A stretch of DNA of 27,055 nt. Origin: Nitrogeniibacter sp050293885 (GTDB taxonomy: Bacteria > Pseudomonadota > Gammaproteobacteria > Burkholderiales > Rhodocyclaceae). The stretch spans positions 1 through 27,055 of the forward strand of contig JBNKNO010000045.1 in NCBI GenBank assembly GCA_050293885.1, given 5' to 3'. Positions 8,448 through 16,023 of the stretch are shown here, one piece after another. Position numbers and translations under genes: made by a program. Numbering within the stretch: the first letter of the stretch is position 1; each line of letters opens with the position of its first letter. Below the pieces are notes generated by a model. That model did no database searches and was not told where the DNA came from. It was given only the letters and a program-made list of their open reading frames with translations.

Positions 8448-8686
8448 AGACCCGCGAAATGATCGAACGATTGCGCGCCTTGTTGCGCGGCCCCGCGCAA
8501 GACACCCCGCGCAAGGCGATCTGCAAGGCGCTCAAGGCGTTGAAAGCCAGGCAGCGCGAGCTCGAGCTCCGACTCGAACACACCGAAGGCAAACGCGCCC
8601 GGCAACGTCTGAAGCAGAAGATCGGCGTGCTCAAGGCGCAACGCAAGAAAGGGCAGCTGCGCTACAAGGAAATCAAGGCGGGGTAA
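8444..8686 (+). CDS. small, highly basic helical protein, unknown function
   Basis: 80 residues, rich in Lys and Arg and almost wholly helix-forming (KALKALKARQRELELRLEH, RQRLKQKIGVLKAQRKKG), probably a short coiled coil. The ATGA overlap with the Na/Pi transporter stop shows translational coupling, so it is likely made together with the transporter. I do not recognise a family. It might bind nucleic acid or an acidic surface such as the transporter's PhoU-like tail. Its gene is convergent with the SRPBCC gene, with only 16 bases between the stops. Confidence 0.65.
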   Translation: MKTREMIERLRALLRGPAQDTPRKAICKALKALKARQRELELRLEHTEGKRARQRLKQKIGVLKAQRKKGQLRYKEIKAG

Positions 8687-8702
8687 GTCGAGGCGCGCCG
8701 CG

Positions 8703-9236
8703 CTAGCGAAGACGCCTGGCGTATTCCCCTTGCAGGCGAACCCAGCCATCCCAGAAGGGCTCCGGTGGCGGGGTTTCGGCGAGTCGCGCCGCGAGCACGT
8801 CGAGATGCGCATGCCAGCCCGGGCCGACCATGAGTTGAGTGTTGCGGTCCGCCAGGTGTCGGTGGGTGATCGTGAGCAGCACCTTTTCACCCGCGGGCGC
8901 CAAAGTGAAGCTCACGCTGCCGTGTTCACCCCAGGTGAAGCTCAGTGCGTGGGGTGGGTCGAGTTCGAGGATGCGGCTTTGCATGCTGTGTTCCTCGGGA
9001 AAACCGTCGGGACGTCGGCCGGGCGGGTGGGTCAGTTCATCATTGCGCCAGGTGAGCATGAAACTCGAACCGACCGTCATCTCCATATCACCGGCGGCGA
9101 GCCACTGACGGCGCAATTCGCTCTCGGTCAGGTAGGCCCACACGCGGTCGATGGGGCCTGGCAACAGACGCTGGATCTCCAGGGTGGTGGGTTCCACGAG
9201 CTGGCCGAAGGCGTCCGGCGTATCGGGCGTGTTCAT
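8703..9236 (-). CDS. SRPBCC/AHSA1-like protein
   Basis: 177 residues from ATG 9236. The SRPBCC (START-like) pattern is clear: IQRLLPGPIDRVWAYLTE, then LRRQWLAAGDMEM, then LELDPPHALSFTWGE, VSFTLAP and a C-terminal helix ending in WVRLQGEYARRLR. Proteins of this kind beside an ArsR regulator are common, and the ligand is unknown. ATG 9236 has GAGG 9 bases upstream. ATG 9251 overlaps the arsR stop by four bases (ATGA) and is an alternative through coupling. It is in one operon with the regulator. Confidence 0.8.
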   Translation of the reverse strand: MNTPDTPDAFGQLVEPTTLEIQRLLPGPIDRVWAYLTESELRRQWLAAGDMEMTVGSSFMLTWRNDELTHPPGRRPDGFPEEHSMQSRILELDPPHALSFTWGEHGSVSFTLAPAGEKVLLTITHRHLADRNTQLMVGPGWHAHLDVLAARLAETPPPEPFWDGWVRLQGEYARRLR

Positions 9237-9247
9237 GATAGGCATCC

Positions 9248-9601
9248 TCATTTCGCGTTGTTGGGGGGCTTGGCATCTGCGTCGCGCAGCAGTCGATCGA
9301 GGGTGTCCAAGCGCTGGGTCCAGAAGCGTTCATAGAAACTCAGCCAGTCGTGCGCCCGGGCCAGGGGGGCGGGCTCAAGGTGGCAAATATGCGTACGCCC
9401 CCGAATCTCACGCCGTATCAGCCCGGCGTTCTCCAGCACCTTGATGTGCTTCGACGCAGCCGCCAGCGACATGGCGAAGGGCGCAGCCAGTTCCGTGACT
9501 GTTCGGTTCTTGTCGGACAGCGCTTCGAGCATCTGTCGTCGTGTCGCATCACCGAGGGCGTGAAAAATGGAATCGATCGGGGGGGGATTTGATTCAACCA
9601 T
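9248..9601 (-). CDS. ArsR-family winged-helix repressor
   Basis: 117 residues. HALGDATRRQMLEAL starts the domain, TVTELAAPFAMSLAAASKHIKVLENAGLI is read in two parts as the helix-turn-helix with its recognition helix (SLAAASKHIKVLE), and RREIRGRTHICHLEP is the wing. There is no metal-binding CxC pattern in the alpha3 helix. The C-terminus (WLSFYERFWTQRLDTLDRLL) matches ArsR regulators that precede SRPBCC genes. Known role of the group: autorepression of the operon. Two operator-like sites lie at 9594-9648 and the first overlaps the start codon. No ribosome site precedes the ATG. Confidence 0.88.
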   Translation of the reverse strand: MVESNPPPIDSIFHALGDATRRQMLEALSDKNRTVTELAAPFAMSLAAASKHIKVLENAGLIRREIRGRTHICHLEPAPLARAHDWLSFYERFWTQRLDTLDRLLRDADAKPPNNAK

Positions 9602-9648
9602 ACGGTTAACTTTAGATGGTGCCTAAAAATTGTCAACCATTCGGTTAA
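9594..9648 (-). promoter_or_regulatory. promoter with two operator copies for the arsR-SRPBCC operon
   Basis: On the minus strand a 16-base motif TTAACCGNATGGTTGA occurs twice (9633-9648 and 9594-9609), differing at one base, 39 bp apart. Each contains the dyad AACC-N4-GGTT. The -35 TTGACA (9631-9636) overlaps the first copy and a weak -10, TAAAGT (9609-9614), lies 16 bases downstream. The second copy covers the ATG. A repressor bound here would block the promoter. The spacing places the transcription start at or within a few bases of the ATG. Confidence 0.75.
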
Positions 9649-9803
9649 ATGTGTTGTGCTGCGCGTGTTTCGCCGTGGAACGGCGAGGCGGGGTTCGTCG
9701 GGACGGCGCAAGGTGTGAAGGCCCGCCGCGCCGGGCGGGCAACTGTAAAAAAGCGTAAACTTGCCCAAAAAAAATACAAACACGAATAACGAGGGGGTAT
9801 GTC

Positions 9804-10574
9804 ATGGCAGTCGAACTGTTCAATGACGGCAATCACGTTTGCGTTGCTTTTTACGATCTGGTGGATGAGGCGTCCGACCACGCCGTGCAGTGCAATCAGT
9901 TCCTGATTGTCGATGGCACGCATGGTGCGCTTCTGGATCCGGGGGGCAACATGACCTACAACGAGCTGCTCATGGGCATGCAGCGCTATCTGCCCTCACG
10001 CGGTCTCGATTTCATTCTGGCCTCGCACGCCGACCCGGATATCCTCGCGTCGCTCAACAAATGGATGGTGGGCACCCAGTGCAAGGTGCTCATTTCCAAA
10101 CTGTGGACGCGATTCCTGCCGCACTTTACATCCGGCAAGGACTATTCCAGCCGGATTGTCGGCATTCCCGACGGCGGCATGAACATCAAGATCGGCGACA
10201 GCGTGCTCAAGGCGGTGCCGGCGCACTTTCTGCATTCGGAAGGCAACTTCCAGTTCTACGATCCGGTGTCCAAGATTCTGTTCTCGGGTGATCTTGGCGC
10301 ATCCCTGATCGACCACGAGGCGGCGGCCCGGCCCGTGAGCGATTTTGACGCGCACCTGCCGAGCATGACCGGGTTTCATCAGCGTTACATGATTTCGAAC
10401 AAGGTATGCCGCCTGTGGGCGCACATGGTCCGCCAGCTCGATATCGAAATGATCGTGCCCCAGCACGGCGCGCGCTTCGTCGGCAAGCCGATGGTCAATC
10501 GCTTCATCGACTGGATCGAGCAGCTCGAATGCGGTGTCGATCTGATGACACAGGAACACTACCGGGTTGCTTGA
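9804..10574 (+). CDS. stand-alone di-iron ODP / metallo-beta-lactamase-fold protein
   Basis: 256 residues. It resembles the oxygen-binding di-iron (ODP) domain of flavodiiron proteins without a flavodoxin domain. Candidate metal ligands are H75, D77 and D79 (HADPD; flavodiiron proteins have HxExD), H141 or H144 (AHFLHSEGNFQFYDP), D163 (FSGDLGA) and H221 (PQHGARF). The phrase AHFLHSEGNFQFYDP is typical of ODP proteins and not of hydrolases. Possible roles are O2 or NO binding, reduction or sensing in the cytoplasm. The ATG at 9804 has a strong GAGGGGG site. A GC-rich hairpin and an A-tract lie upstream, but no promoter can be fixed. Confidence 0.8.
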   Translation: MAVELFNDGNHVCVAFYDLVDEASDHAVQCNQFLIVDGTHGALLDPGGNMTYNELLMGMQRYLPSRGLDFILASHADPDILASLNKWMVGTQCKVLISKLWTRFLPHFTSGKDYSSRIVGIPDGGMNIKIGDSVLKAVPAHFLHSEGNFQFYDPVSKILFSGDLGASLIDHEAAARPVSDFDAHLPSMTGFHQRYMISNKVCRLWAHMVRQLDIEMIVPQHGARFVGKPMVNRFIDWIEQLECGVDLMTQEHYRVA

Positions 10575-10626
10575 GTCCGCAGCGCTTGGTTTTCCGACTC
10601 GCGCCTGATCGCGAACACGGGGTCGC

Positions 10627-11598
10627 ATGACACGCTATTTCTCCTTCCTGTCGGCATGGTTTGTTCTCCTTGTGGCGAGCGTGCCGGGCGTGGCGGCGCC
10701 GTGGGCCTTCATCACCAATCAGAAATCCAACGATGTGAGCATCGTCGATGGCGCACGCCTGGTCGAAGTGCGCCGCGTGCCGGTGGGCAAGTCGCCGGCC
10801 GGTGTGGTGGTGTCGGAGGCGGCGGGCAAGGTGTTCGTGAGCAATGCGGACACGCCGTCGATCAGCGCCATCGATCTGGCGAGCGGGGACGTCGTGGCCG
10901 AGGCCCGGTTGCCGAGCACGGTGGTGGGCATGGCGGCTTCGCCGGACGGCAAGGCCTTGTATCTGGCCGACTGGTATCGCAACCGGCTGTTGGTGCGCGA
11001 TGCGGCAACGCTGGCGTCGGTGCGCGAAGTGCCGGTGGGCAGCACGCCGGCCGGCGTGGCGGTGAGCGCCGATGGGCTCCGCGTGTTCGTGGCCAATCGT
11101 GAGGATAACGACGTGAGCGTGATCGATACGCGCGCGTGGAAAACGGTGGCGCGCGTGGCGGTCGGCGAGCACCCCTTCGCGCTGGGGCTCACGCCTGACG
11201 GACACACGCTGCTGGCCGCCAACGTGGTGAGCGATGATGTGAGCGTGATCGACCTCGCCGCCATGCGCGAGACGACGCGCCTGCCCGTGGGCGATGCCCC
11301 CTACGGGATCGCCTTCAACGCGGACGGTACCCGGGCGTTCGTGACCAACCAGCAGGACGCGTCGCTCTCGGTCATCGACCTCGTGGCCAGGCGCGTCGTC
11401 GCCACCTGGCCGGCGGCGGAGTATCCGGAAGGGATCGCGTGGTCGGCCGGGCGGGTGTGGGTCGTGAGCTGGATGGAAGACCGCTTGCAGATGCTTGACG
11501 ATGCCAGTGGCCAAGAGATCGGCAGCGTCGAGCTGGGCAGTAATCCGCGCGGCTTCGGCCCATTTCTGTCGACCATGCGCACGGGCCCCGCGCCTTAG
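10627..11598 (+). CDS. exported YVTN-family beta-propeller protein
   Basis: 323 residues with a Sec signal peptide (FSFLSAWFVLLVASVPGVAA). The mature part is a series of about seven roughly 42-residue blades of YVTN type, for example GVAVSADGLRVFVANRED followed by NDVSVIDTRAWKTVARVAVG, then ALGLTPDGHTLLAANV and IAFNADGTRAFVTNQQD. It would form a periplasmic seven-bladed propeller for protein or ligand binding. Related propellers and MxaD-like SRPBCC proteins occur together near PQQ-dependent dehydrogenases, and the next gene is an exported SRPBCC protein, but no dehydrogenase is present in this window. Confidence 0.85.
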   Translation: MTRYFSFLSAWFVLLVASVPGVAAPWAFITNQKSNDVSIVDGARLVEVRRVPVGKSPAGVVVSEAAGKVFVSNADTPSISAIDLASGDVVAEARLPSTVVGMAASPDGKALYLADWYRNRLLVRDAATLASVREVPVGSTPAGVAVSADGLRVFVANREDNDVSVIDTRAWKTVARVAVGEHPFALGLTPDGHTLLAANVVSDDVSVIDLAAMRETTRLPVGDAPYGIAFNADGTRAFVTNQQDASLSVIDLVARRVVATWPAAEYPEGIAWSAGRVWVVSWMEDRLQMLDDASGQEIGSVELGSNPRGFGPFLSTMRTGPAP

Positions 11599-11712
11599 AT
11601 TCGGTCTTTCCCATGCGGCTGTACCTGGCTGGCGGTGGCACGCTATGCTGACGGTTCGGGCCGTTCGTTCGGCTCTGCTCGGGGGGGCAGTTTCAACTGG
11701 GAGATGCTTGGT

Positions 11713-12255
11713 ATGAAAAAGAGTTTGCTGTCCGCGGTACTGTCGTTTGCGCTGTCGCTCACCTTGATGGGCATGTCGAATGAGAGTCAGGCGCACGGGC
11801 CGACCCGCCAGAAAGTGACGCAGAGCGTCGACATCGCGGCACCGCCGGCCAAGGTATGGGATGCGATCAAGGACTTTTCGGGGCTACACACCTGGCACCC
11901 GGCGATCGAGTCCTCGGAGACCACCGCGGGTAACGAGCTGGGGTCGGTGCGCACACTGACCCTGGGCGGTGGCGGCAAGGTGGTCGAGGTGCTGAAGAAG
12001 TACGACGCCGCCGGCATGAGCTACAAGTACCGGATGACGGACCCGGGGCCGGTGCCGGTCAACAACTACACGTCCACGATTTCGGTGGCGGCCAAGGGCG
12101 AGGGTAGTGTGGTGACCTGGAAGGGCGCGTTTTATCGCGGTTACCCGAACAACGATCCCCCGCCCGAGCTCAACGACGAAGCGGCCGTCAAGGCGGTGAC
12201 CGGTATCTACCAATCGGGGCTGGCGAACCTGAAGAAGATGATCGAAGGCAAGTAA
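11713..12255 (+). CDS. exported SRPBCC (MxaD-like) protein
   Basis: 180 residues with a signal peptide (MKKSLLSAVLSFALSLTLMG, mature near AHG). The START-like fold shows as QSVDIAAPPAKVWDAIKDF, then LHTWHPAIESSE and LGSVRTLTLGGGGKVVEVL, with a C-terminal helix (GIYQSGLANLKKMIEGK). It resembles the periplasmic MxaD group. GGGAG lies about 9 bases before ATG 11713; ATG 11704 is an alternative. It lies 114 bases after the YVTN gene on the same strand and may be cotranscribed with it. A terminator follows. Confidence 0.8.
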   Translation: MKKSLLSAVLSFALSLTLMGMSNESQAHGPTRQKVTQSVDIAAPPAKVWDAIKDFSGLHTWHPAIESSETTAGNELGSVRTLTLGGGGKVVEVLKKYDAAGMSYKYRMTDPGPVPVNNYTSTISVAAKGEGSVVTWKGAFYRGYPNNDPPPELNDEAAVKAVTGIYQSGLANLKKMIEGK

Positions 12256-12273
12256 TCGCGCCTGTCGCCACAA

Positions 12274-12300
12274 AACGCCCGGTCGTACCGGGCGTTTTTT
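12274..12300 (+). terminator. Rho-independent terminator
   Basis: A 9-bp stem AACGCCCGG (12274-12282) pairs with 12288-12296 around a 5-base loop, followed by a T run. It lies 18 bases after the SRPBCC stop. Confidence 0.9.
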
Positions 12301-12366
12301 GTTTCCATGTCGTCGGCGCGCAGGCCTCACGTAGAATGCTTTGTGGGGAGACGAACACGAGCCGAC

Positions 12367-13962
12367 ATGACGCCAAAGCACACCACGACCCGCGGCAGCC
12401 ATCCCGATTCGAGTTGCGCGGAAGACTTTCCGCTGGTACTCAAGCGGGTGGCCGTCGATACCTGGCGCGAGAACGTCGCCTATCTGCATCGCGACTGCGC
12501 GCTGTATCGCGCCGAGGGCTTCCAGGCACTGGCCAAGGTGGAGGTGCGGGCCAACGGCCGGCGCATCCTCGCCACGCTCAACGTGGTGGACGACACCGGC
12601 ATTGTCGGCTGCCACGAGATCGGCCTGTCGGAAGACGCCTTTGCCCAGCTCGGCGTGCAGGACGGTCACTCGGCGCGCATCTCGCAGGCACCGCTGGCCT
12701 CGTCGATCCCCGCCCTGCGGCGCAAGATCGCGGGCGAGCGGCTCACCCGCGACGACTTCACCGCCATCGTTCATGACATCGCCGGGCACCGCTATTCCAA
12801 GATCGAACTGACCGCCTTCGTGGTCGCCTGCAACCAGGGCGAACTCGATCGCGAGGAGGTCTATTTCCTCACCGACGCCATGGCCTCGGTCGGGCAGCGG
12901 CTCGACTGGCATGAGCATCCGGTGGTGGACAAGCACTGCATCGGCGGCATTCCGGGCAACCGCACCTCGATGCTGGTGGTGCCCATCGTCGCCGCCCACG
13001 GCATGCTGTGCCCCAAGACCTCGTCGCGCGCCATCACCTCGCCGGCCGGCACCGCCGACACCATGGAGGTGCTCGCCGAGGTCGAACTGCCCATGGCCAA
13101 GCTCTCGGAGCTGGTGCGCAGCCACCGCGGCTGCCTGGCCTGGGGCGGCACCGCCGCACTGTCGCCGGCCGACGATGTGCTCATCTCGGTGGAGCGGCCG
13201 CTGGCGGTCGACTCGGCCGGGCAGATGGTGGCCTCCATCCTTTCCAAGAAGATCGCCGCCGGCTCCACCCATTTGGTGCTCGACATCCCCGTCGGGCCGA
13301 CCGCCAAGGTGCGCGCCATGCCCGAGGCGCAGAAGCTGCGGCGCCTGTTCCAGTATGTCGCCAGCCAGATGAACCTCACCATCGACGTCGTCATCACCGA
13401 CGGCCGCCAGCCCATCGGGCGGGGCATCGGTCCGGTGCTGGAGGCGCGCGACGTGATGCAGGTGCTCGAAAATGACCCGGCGGCGCCCAACGATCTGCGC
13501 CAGAAGGCGCTGCGGCTGGCCGGGCGCATGCTCGAATTCGACCCCGATGTGCGCGGCGGCGACGGCTTCGCCATTGCCCGCGACATTCTCGAATCCGGCC
13601 GCGCGCTGGCCAAGATGGACGCCATCATCCGCGCCCAAGGGGCCAAGCCCTTCGATCTCCATGCGCCTGAGGTGGCGCGCCTGCATTTCGAAGTGCCGGC
13701 GCCGGCCGATGGCATCGTCACCGGCATCGACAATCTGCAGATCGCGCGCATCGCGCGTCTGGCCGGTGCGCCCAAGGTGCAAGGGGCGGGCGTGGACCTG
13801 TGCTTCAAGCTGGGTGAAAGTGTCCAGGCGGGCGAGACCCTCTACCGGGTGTATGCCGACTACGCTTCGGAGCTCGAGTTCGCGCGTCGAGCGGCGGACG
13901 AGGACAGCGGCTACACCGTCGGCCATGCGGATGAGATGCCGCACGTGTTTGTGGAGTTCTGA
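12367..13962 (+). CDS. thymidine/AMP phosphorylase-family protein (NMP-phosphorylase-like)
   Basis: 531 residues. It belongs to the bacterial branch of the thymidine-phosphorylase superfamily that resembles archaeal AMP phosphorylase: an extra N-terminal domain (about 23-118) precedes the helical domain, the phosphate/nucleoside site reads DKHCIGGIPGNRTS (188-201), and KTSSRAITSPAGTADT follows (217-232). Canonical DeoA lacks the N-terminal domain. Reaction expected: phosphorolysis of a nucleoside or NMP to base plus ribose 1-phosphate or ribose 1,5-bisphosphate; the true substrate is not decidable here. ATG 12367 is preferred to ATG 12307, which abuts the upstream terminator; a GGGGAG lies about 16 bases upstream, so the start may be slightly later. 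A TAGAAT at about 12332 is a possible -10. It overlaps the next gene by one base (TGATG). Confidence 0.88.
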   Translation: MTPKHTTTRGSHPDSSCAEDFPLVLKRVAVDTWRENVAYLHRDCALYRAEGFQALAKVEVRANGRRILATLNVVDDTGIVGCHEIGLSEDAFAQLGVQDGHSARISQAPLASSIPALRRKIAGERLTRDDFTAIVHDIAGHRYSKIELTAFVVACNQGELDREEVYFLTDAMASVGQRLDWHEHPVVDKHCIGGIPGNRTSMLVVPIVAAHGMLCPKTSSRAITSPAGTADTMEVLAEVELPMAKLSELVRSHRGCLAWGGTAALSPADDVLISVERPLAVDSAGQMVASILSKKIAAGSTHLVLDIPVGPTAKVRAMPEAQKLRRLFQYVASQMNLTIDVVITDGRQPIGRGIGPVLEARDVMQVLENDPAAPNDLRQKALRLAGRMLEFDPDVRGGDGFAIARDILESGRALAKMDAIIRAQGAKPFDLHAPEVARLHFEVPAPADGIVTGIDNLQIARIARLAGAPKVQGAGVDLCFKLGESVQAGETLYRVYADYASELEFARRAADEDSGYTVGHADEMPHVFVEF

Positions 13963-14852
13963 TGGCGGCTTCGGTTCTGTACTTCGACGACGAGCGTGCC
14001 GCGGCCGGGCGTCTGGCTGAAGCGGCCGGCGTGGAAGCTGCGCCGATCGAACGCCACCGCTTCCCCGACGACGAGTTGCGCCTGCGCCTGCCGGCCGCGT
14101 TGCCTGAAACCGTGGTCCTTTTCCGTAGCCTCCAGCGCCCCAATGAAAAGCTCGTGGAACTGCTGCTCGTGGCGCGCAGCGCGCGTCAGCGCGGGGTCGA
14201 GCGGGTCGCGCTGGTGTGCCCGTATCTCGCCTACATGCGGCAGGATATTGCCTTCAATCCTGGTGAAGTGGTGAGCCAGCAGGTGATCGGCGGCTTCCTC
14301 GCCGACCTGTTCGACGATGTGATCACCCTCGACCCGCACCTGCATCGCATCGACACCCTCGACGAAGCCATTCCCGTGCGCCACGCCGTGGCCCTGTCGG
14401 GCGCGCCGCTGCTGGGCGAGCTCATCGCTGCGCGTCGCGACGATCCACTGCTGGTCGGCCCCGACGAGGAGTCCGCTCAATGGGTCGCGCAAGCGGCCGA
14501 GCCCCATGGCTGGGCCTACGGGGTCTGTCACAAGGTGCGTAGCGGCGATCGCCAGGTACGGATCGCGCTGCCCGCCGACCTCGACCCGCGCGGGCGTGCC
14601 GTGGTGCTGGTGGACGACATGGCCAGCTCCGGCCGCACTGTCGCCCGCGCCGCCGAAGCCCTGCTCGGGAAAGGCGCCGCCTCGGTGGATGTTGCCGTCA
14701 CCCACGCCCTGTTCGCCGACGACGCCATCGACGTGGTCACGGCCGCCGGCGTGGGCGAGGTGTGGAGTACCGACAGCGTGACGCACGCCTCCAATGCCGT
14801 GGCGGTGGCGCCGATGGTGGCGCAGGCGATGCAGGCGATCGGACTCACGTAG
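13962..14852 (+). CDS. ribose-phosphate pyrophosphokinase-like (PRPP synthetase family)
   Basis: 296 residues. PRPP-binding loop VVLVDDMASSGRT at 214-226; PYLAYMRQD (87-95) corresponds to the PYxxYxRQD motif of PRPP synthetases; LDPHLH (123-128) corresponds to the DLH metal-binding motif; GPDEES (166-171) replaces the usual SPDxGG. Reaction of the family: ribose 5-phosphate plus ATP to PRPP plus AMP. The variant GPDEES and shorter length mark it as a divergent paralogue, probably not the housekeeping Prs. The one-base overlap with the phosphorylase gene argues for a shared pathway recycling nucleotides into sugar phosphates and PRPP. Confidence 0.88.
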   Translation: MAASVLYFDDERAAAGRLAEAAGVEAAPIERHRFPDDELRLRLPAALPETVVLFRSLQRPNEKLVELLLVARSARQRGVERVALVCPYLAYMRQDIAFNPGEVVSQQVIGGFLADLFDDVITLDPHLHRIDTLDEAIPVRHAVALSGAPLLGELIAARRDDPLLVGPDEESAQWVAQAAEPHGWAYGVCHKVRSGDRQVRIALPADLDPRGRAVVLVDDMASSGRTVARAAEALLGKGAASVDVAVTHALFADDAIDVVTAAGVGEVWSTDSVTHASNAVAVAPMVAQAMQAIGLT

Positions 14853-14944
14853 CCCGGCTGGAGGCCGAAGGCCGGAATCCGGGAGCGGTGTGCCAAGCTC
14901 GCAACGCCGCTCCCGGATTCCGCTGCGCTGCATCCAGGCTACGG
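14849..14944. repeat. palindromic intergenic repeat, copy 1 (GTAGCCCGG type)
   Basis: The element begins in the stop codon of the PRPP-synthetase gene (GTAGCCCGGCTGGAG) and ends CATCCAGGCTACGGG. Inner arms GGAATCCGGGAGCG and CGCTCCCGGATTCC pair. This is a dispersed palindromic repeat of the TAGCCCGGATG type common in Rhodocyclales and pseudomonads. It also provides the stop codon (TAG, 14939-14941 on the minus strand) of the neighbouring membrane protein. Confidence 0.8.
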
Positions 14945-15676
14945 GCGAGGCTTTGCCTTTGTTCGGTTCCAGAGATACTCGACCAAGCTAGCGACGACAG
15001 TGGCAGGTAGTGAGGAATTGATCAACGATACGCAGACCGTTGTCACTCCGTTTCGTACGCGGCTGAAGCGAAATATCGACCAGTGGCGATAGATTGCTTC
15101 AGGTCGACTCTGAACCTGTAGCGAAAGCATCTGGATCGGGGCGCCGATCGGTCGAGGAGTCGTTATGTGCGAGCATCCGACGATAGCGCTCCATGGAATC
15201 AGCCGCGTATGAGGGGTCTTTAGGCCATGTTCCGTGACGTGTAGTGCGGGATGAAATACGTTGGGTAGTGAATGAAACATCGCGACGGAGGATAGGAATC
15301 CGAGTCCGCCGGCGGCCAGTTGTTCCAACGTCGATAGGTCAACAAAATGAAACACGCATGCCGTGAGGCCGAAGCCCGCTACGGCGTATACGGGTTGAGT
15401 GCGCGCAGTGATGGTTATTGAAAAATTGGGTTGCTGGGTGAGGTGAATGAACTGAGCTAGCAGTTCCGCTTCGTCTCGTTCAAGAGTCTGGGTCGCCGAG
15501 TGTCTTTGGCGTACGCTGATCCGGTAAAGAATGCCAAGTCCAAGCAGGCTTGCAGCCGCGACGCTACCTAAAAGCGTGGCGTGTACTTCATTTGCGGAAC
15601 TGAACGCCCTAATGCCTGTGACCATTGCAACAATGAGCAAGAGCCCGCCGCCCAAAGTGGTCAGAAAGTTTCCCAT
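14939..15676 (-). CDS. membrane protein of unknown function
   Basis: 245 residues from ATG 15676 (MGNFLTTLGGG); the frame also allows ATG 15700, eight residues longer. There are two N-terminal membrane helices (GGGLLLIVAMVTGIRAF and ATLLGSVAAASLLGLGIL) and further hydrophobic segments (VYAVAGFGLTACVFHFV and LAAGGLGFLSSVAMF). The C-terminal soluble half contains LIPWSAIVGCSHI and the strand-rich FRFSRVRNGVTTVCVSL, which resembles a PH-like domain reading. No family is recognised. GC content is visibly lower than in the neighbours and the gene sits between two direct repeat copies, so it may be acquired. No clear ribosome site. Confidence 0.6.
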   Translation of the reverse strand: MGNFLTTLGGGLLLIVAMVTGIRAFSSANEVHATLLGSVAAASLLGLGILYRISVRQRHSATQTLERDEAELLAQFIHLTQQPNFSITITARTQPVYAVAGFGLTACVFHFVDLSTLEQLAAGGLGFLSSVAMFHSLPNVFHPALHVTEHGLKTPHTRLIPWSAIVGCSHITTPRPIGAPIQMLSLQVQSRPEAIYRHWSIFRFSRVRNGVTTVCVSLINSSLPATVVASLVEYLWNRTKAKPRP

Positions 15677-15737
15677 GTTTGAATTTCGACGCCTACGCAT
15701 TGGTGAATTATGCGCTTGGTATTGTGCCAGAGATGTC

Positions 15738-15830
15738 CGGCCTGGCGTCGCAGGCCCGACGCCGGGAGCGTCGTCCCAAGCTCGAAACGCCGCTCCCGGA
15801 TTTCGCTGTGCTGCATCCGGGCTACGGGCT
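15738..15830. repeat. palindromic intergenic repeat, copy 2
   Basis: Same family and orientation as 14849-14944: the run from about GGGAGCG through CCAAGCTCG and CGCTCCCGGATTTCGCTG to CATCCGGGCTACGGG matches copy 1 with a handful of substitutions. The two copies bracket the membrane-protein gene. Confidence 0.8.
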
Positions 15831-15935
15831 TGGCCAGTGGACTACGATTTTGTAGAGATGAAGCAACCTCAACCTTGTCGGCAAGGCATGTAGGACAGTT
15901 CGGTGTCCGGATTGCGGGGCTCAGACTCCGGCCCA

Positions 15936-15996
15936 CTACAAGTATTTCGCCATATCCTTTACCGCGCAACGCTCCATCCAGCATGTACAAGTGCGC
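15936..15996 (-). pseudogene. possible decayed 3' end of a paralogue of the 22739-23875 gene
   Basis: On the minus strand this stretch reads VKDMAKYL-stop, against VKGMAKYLL-stop at the C-terminus of the gene at 22739-23875; 20 of 23 bases match (15942-15964 versus 22748-22770), with synonymous differences. A further LYML, one frame away, matches LYLL just upstream in that protein. It is too short to be sure. The rest of 15677-16023 holds the repeat at 15738 and no supported gene. Confidence 0.35.
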
Positions 15997-16023
15997 CAAC
16001 CCGACGCTGCCGAGCTCGCAGCG

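Noticed and set aside
9721..9740. GC-rich hairpin GCCCGCC/GGCGGGC as a terminator
   Set aside because: No T run follows on either strand, and no gene ends nearby in a fitting direction.
11884..13944. 686-codon open frame on the minus strand
   Set aside because: It runs antisense across two unrelated genes and the terminator at 12274, with a His/Gly/Asp/Arg-rich product; a shadow frame.
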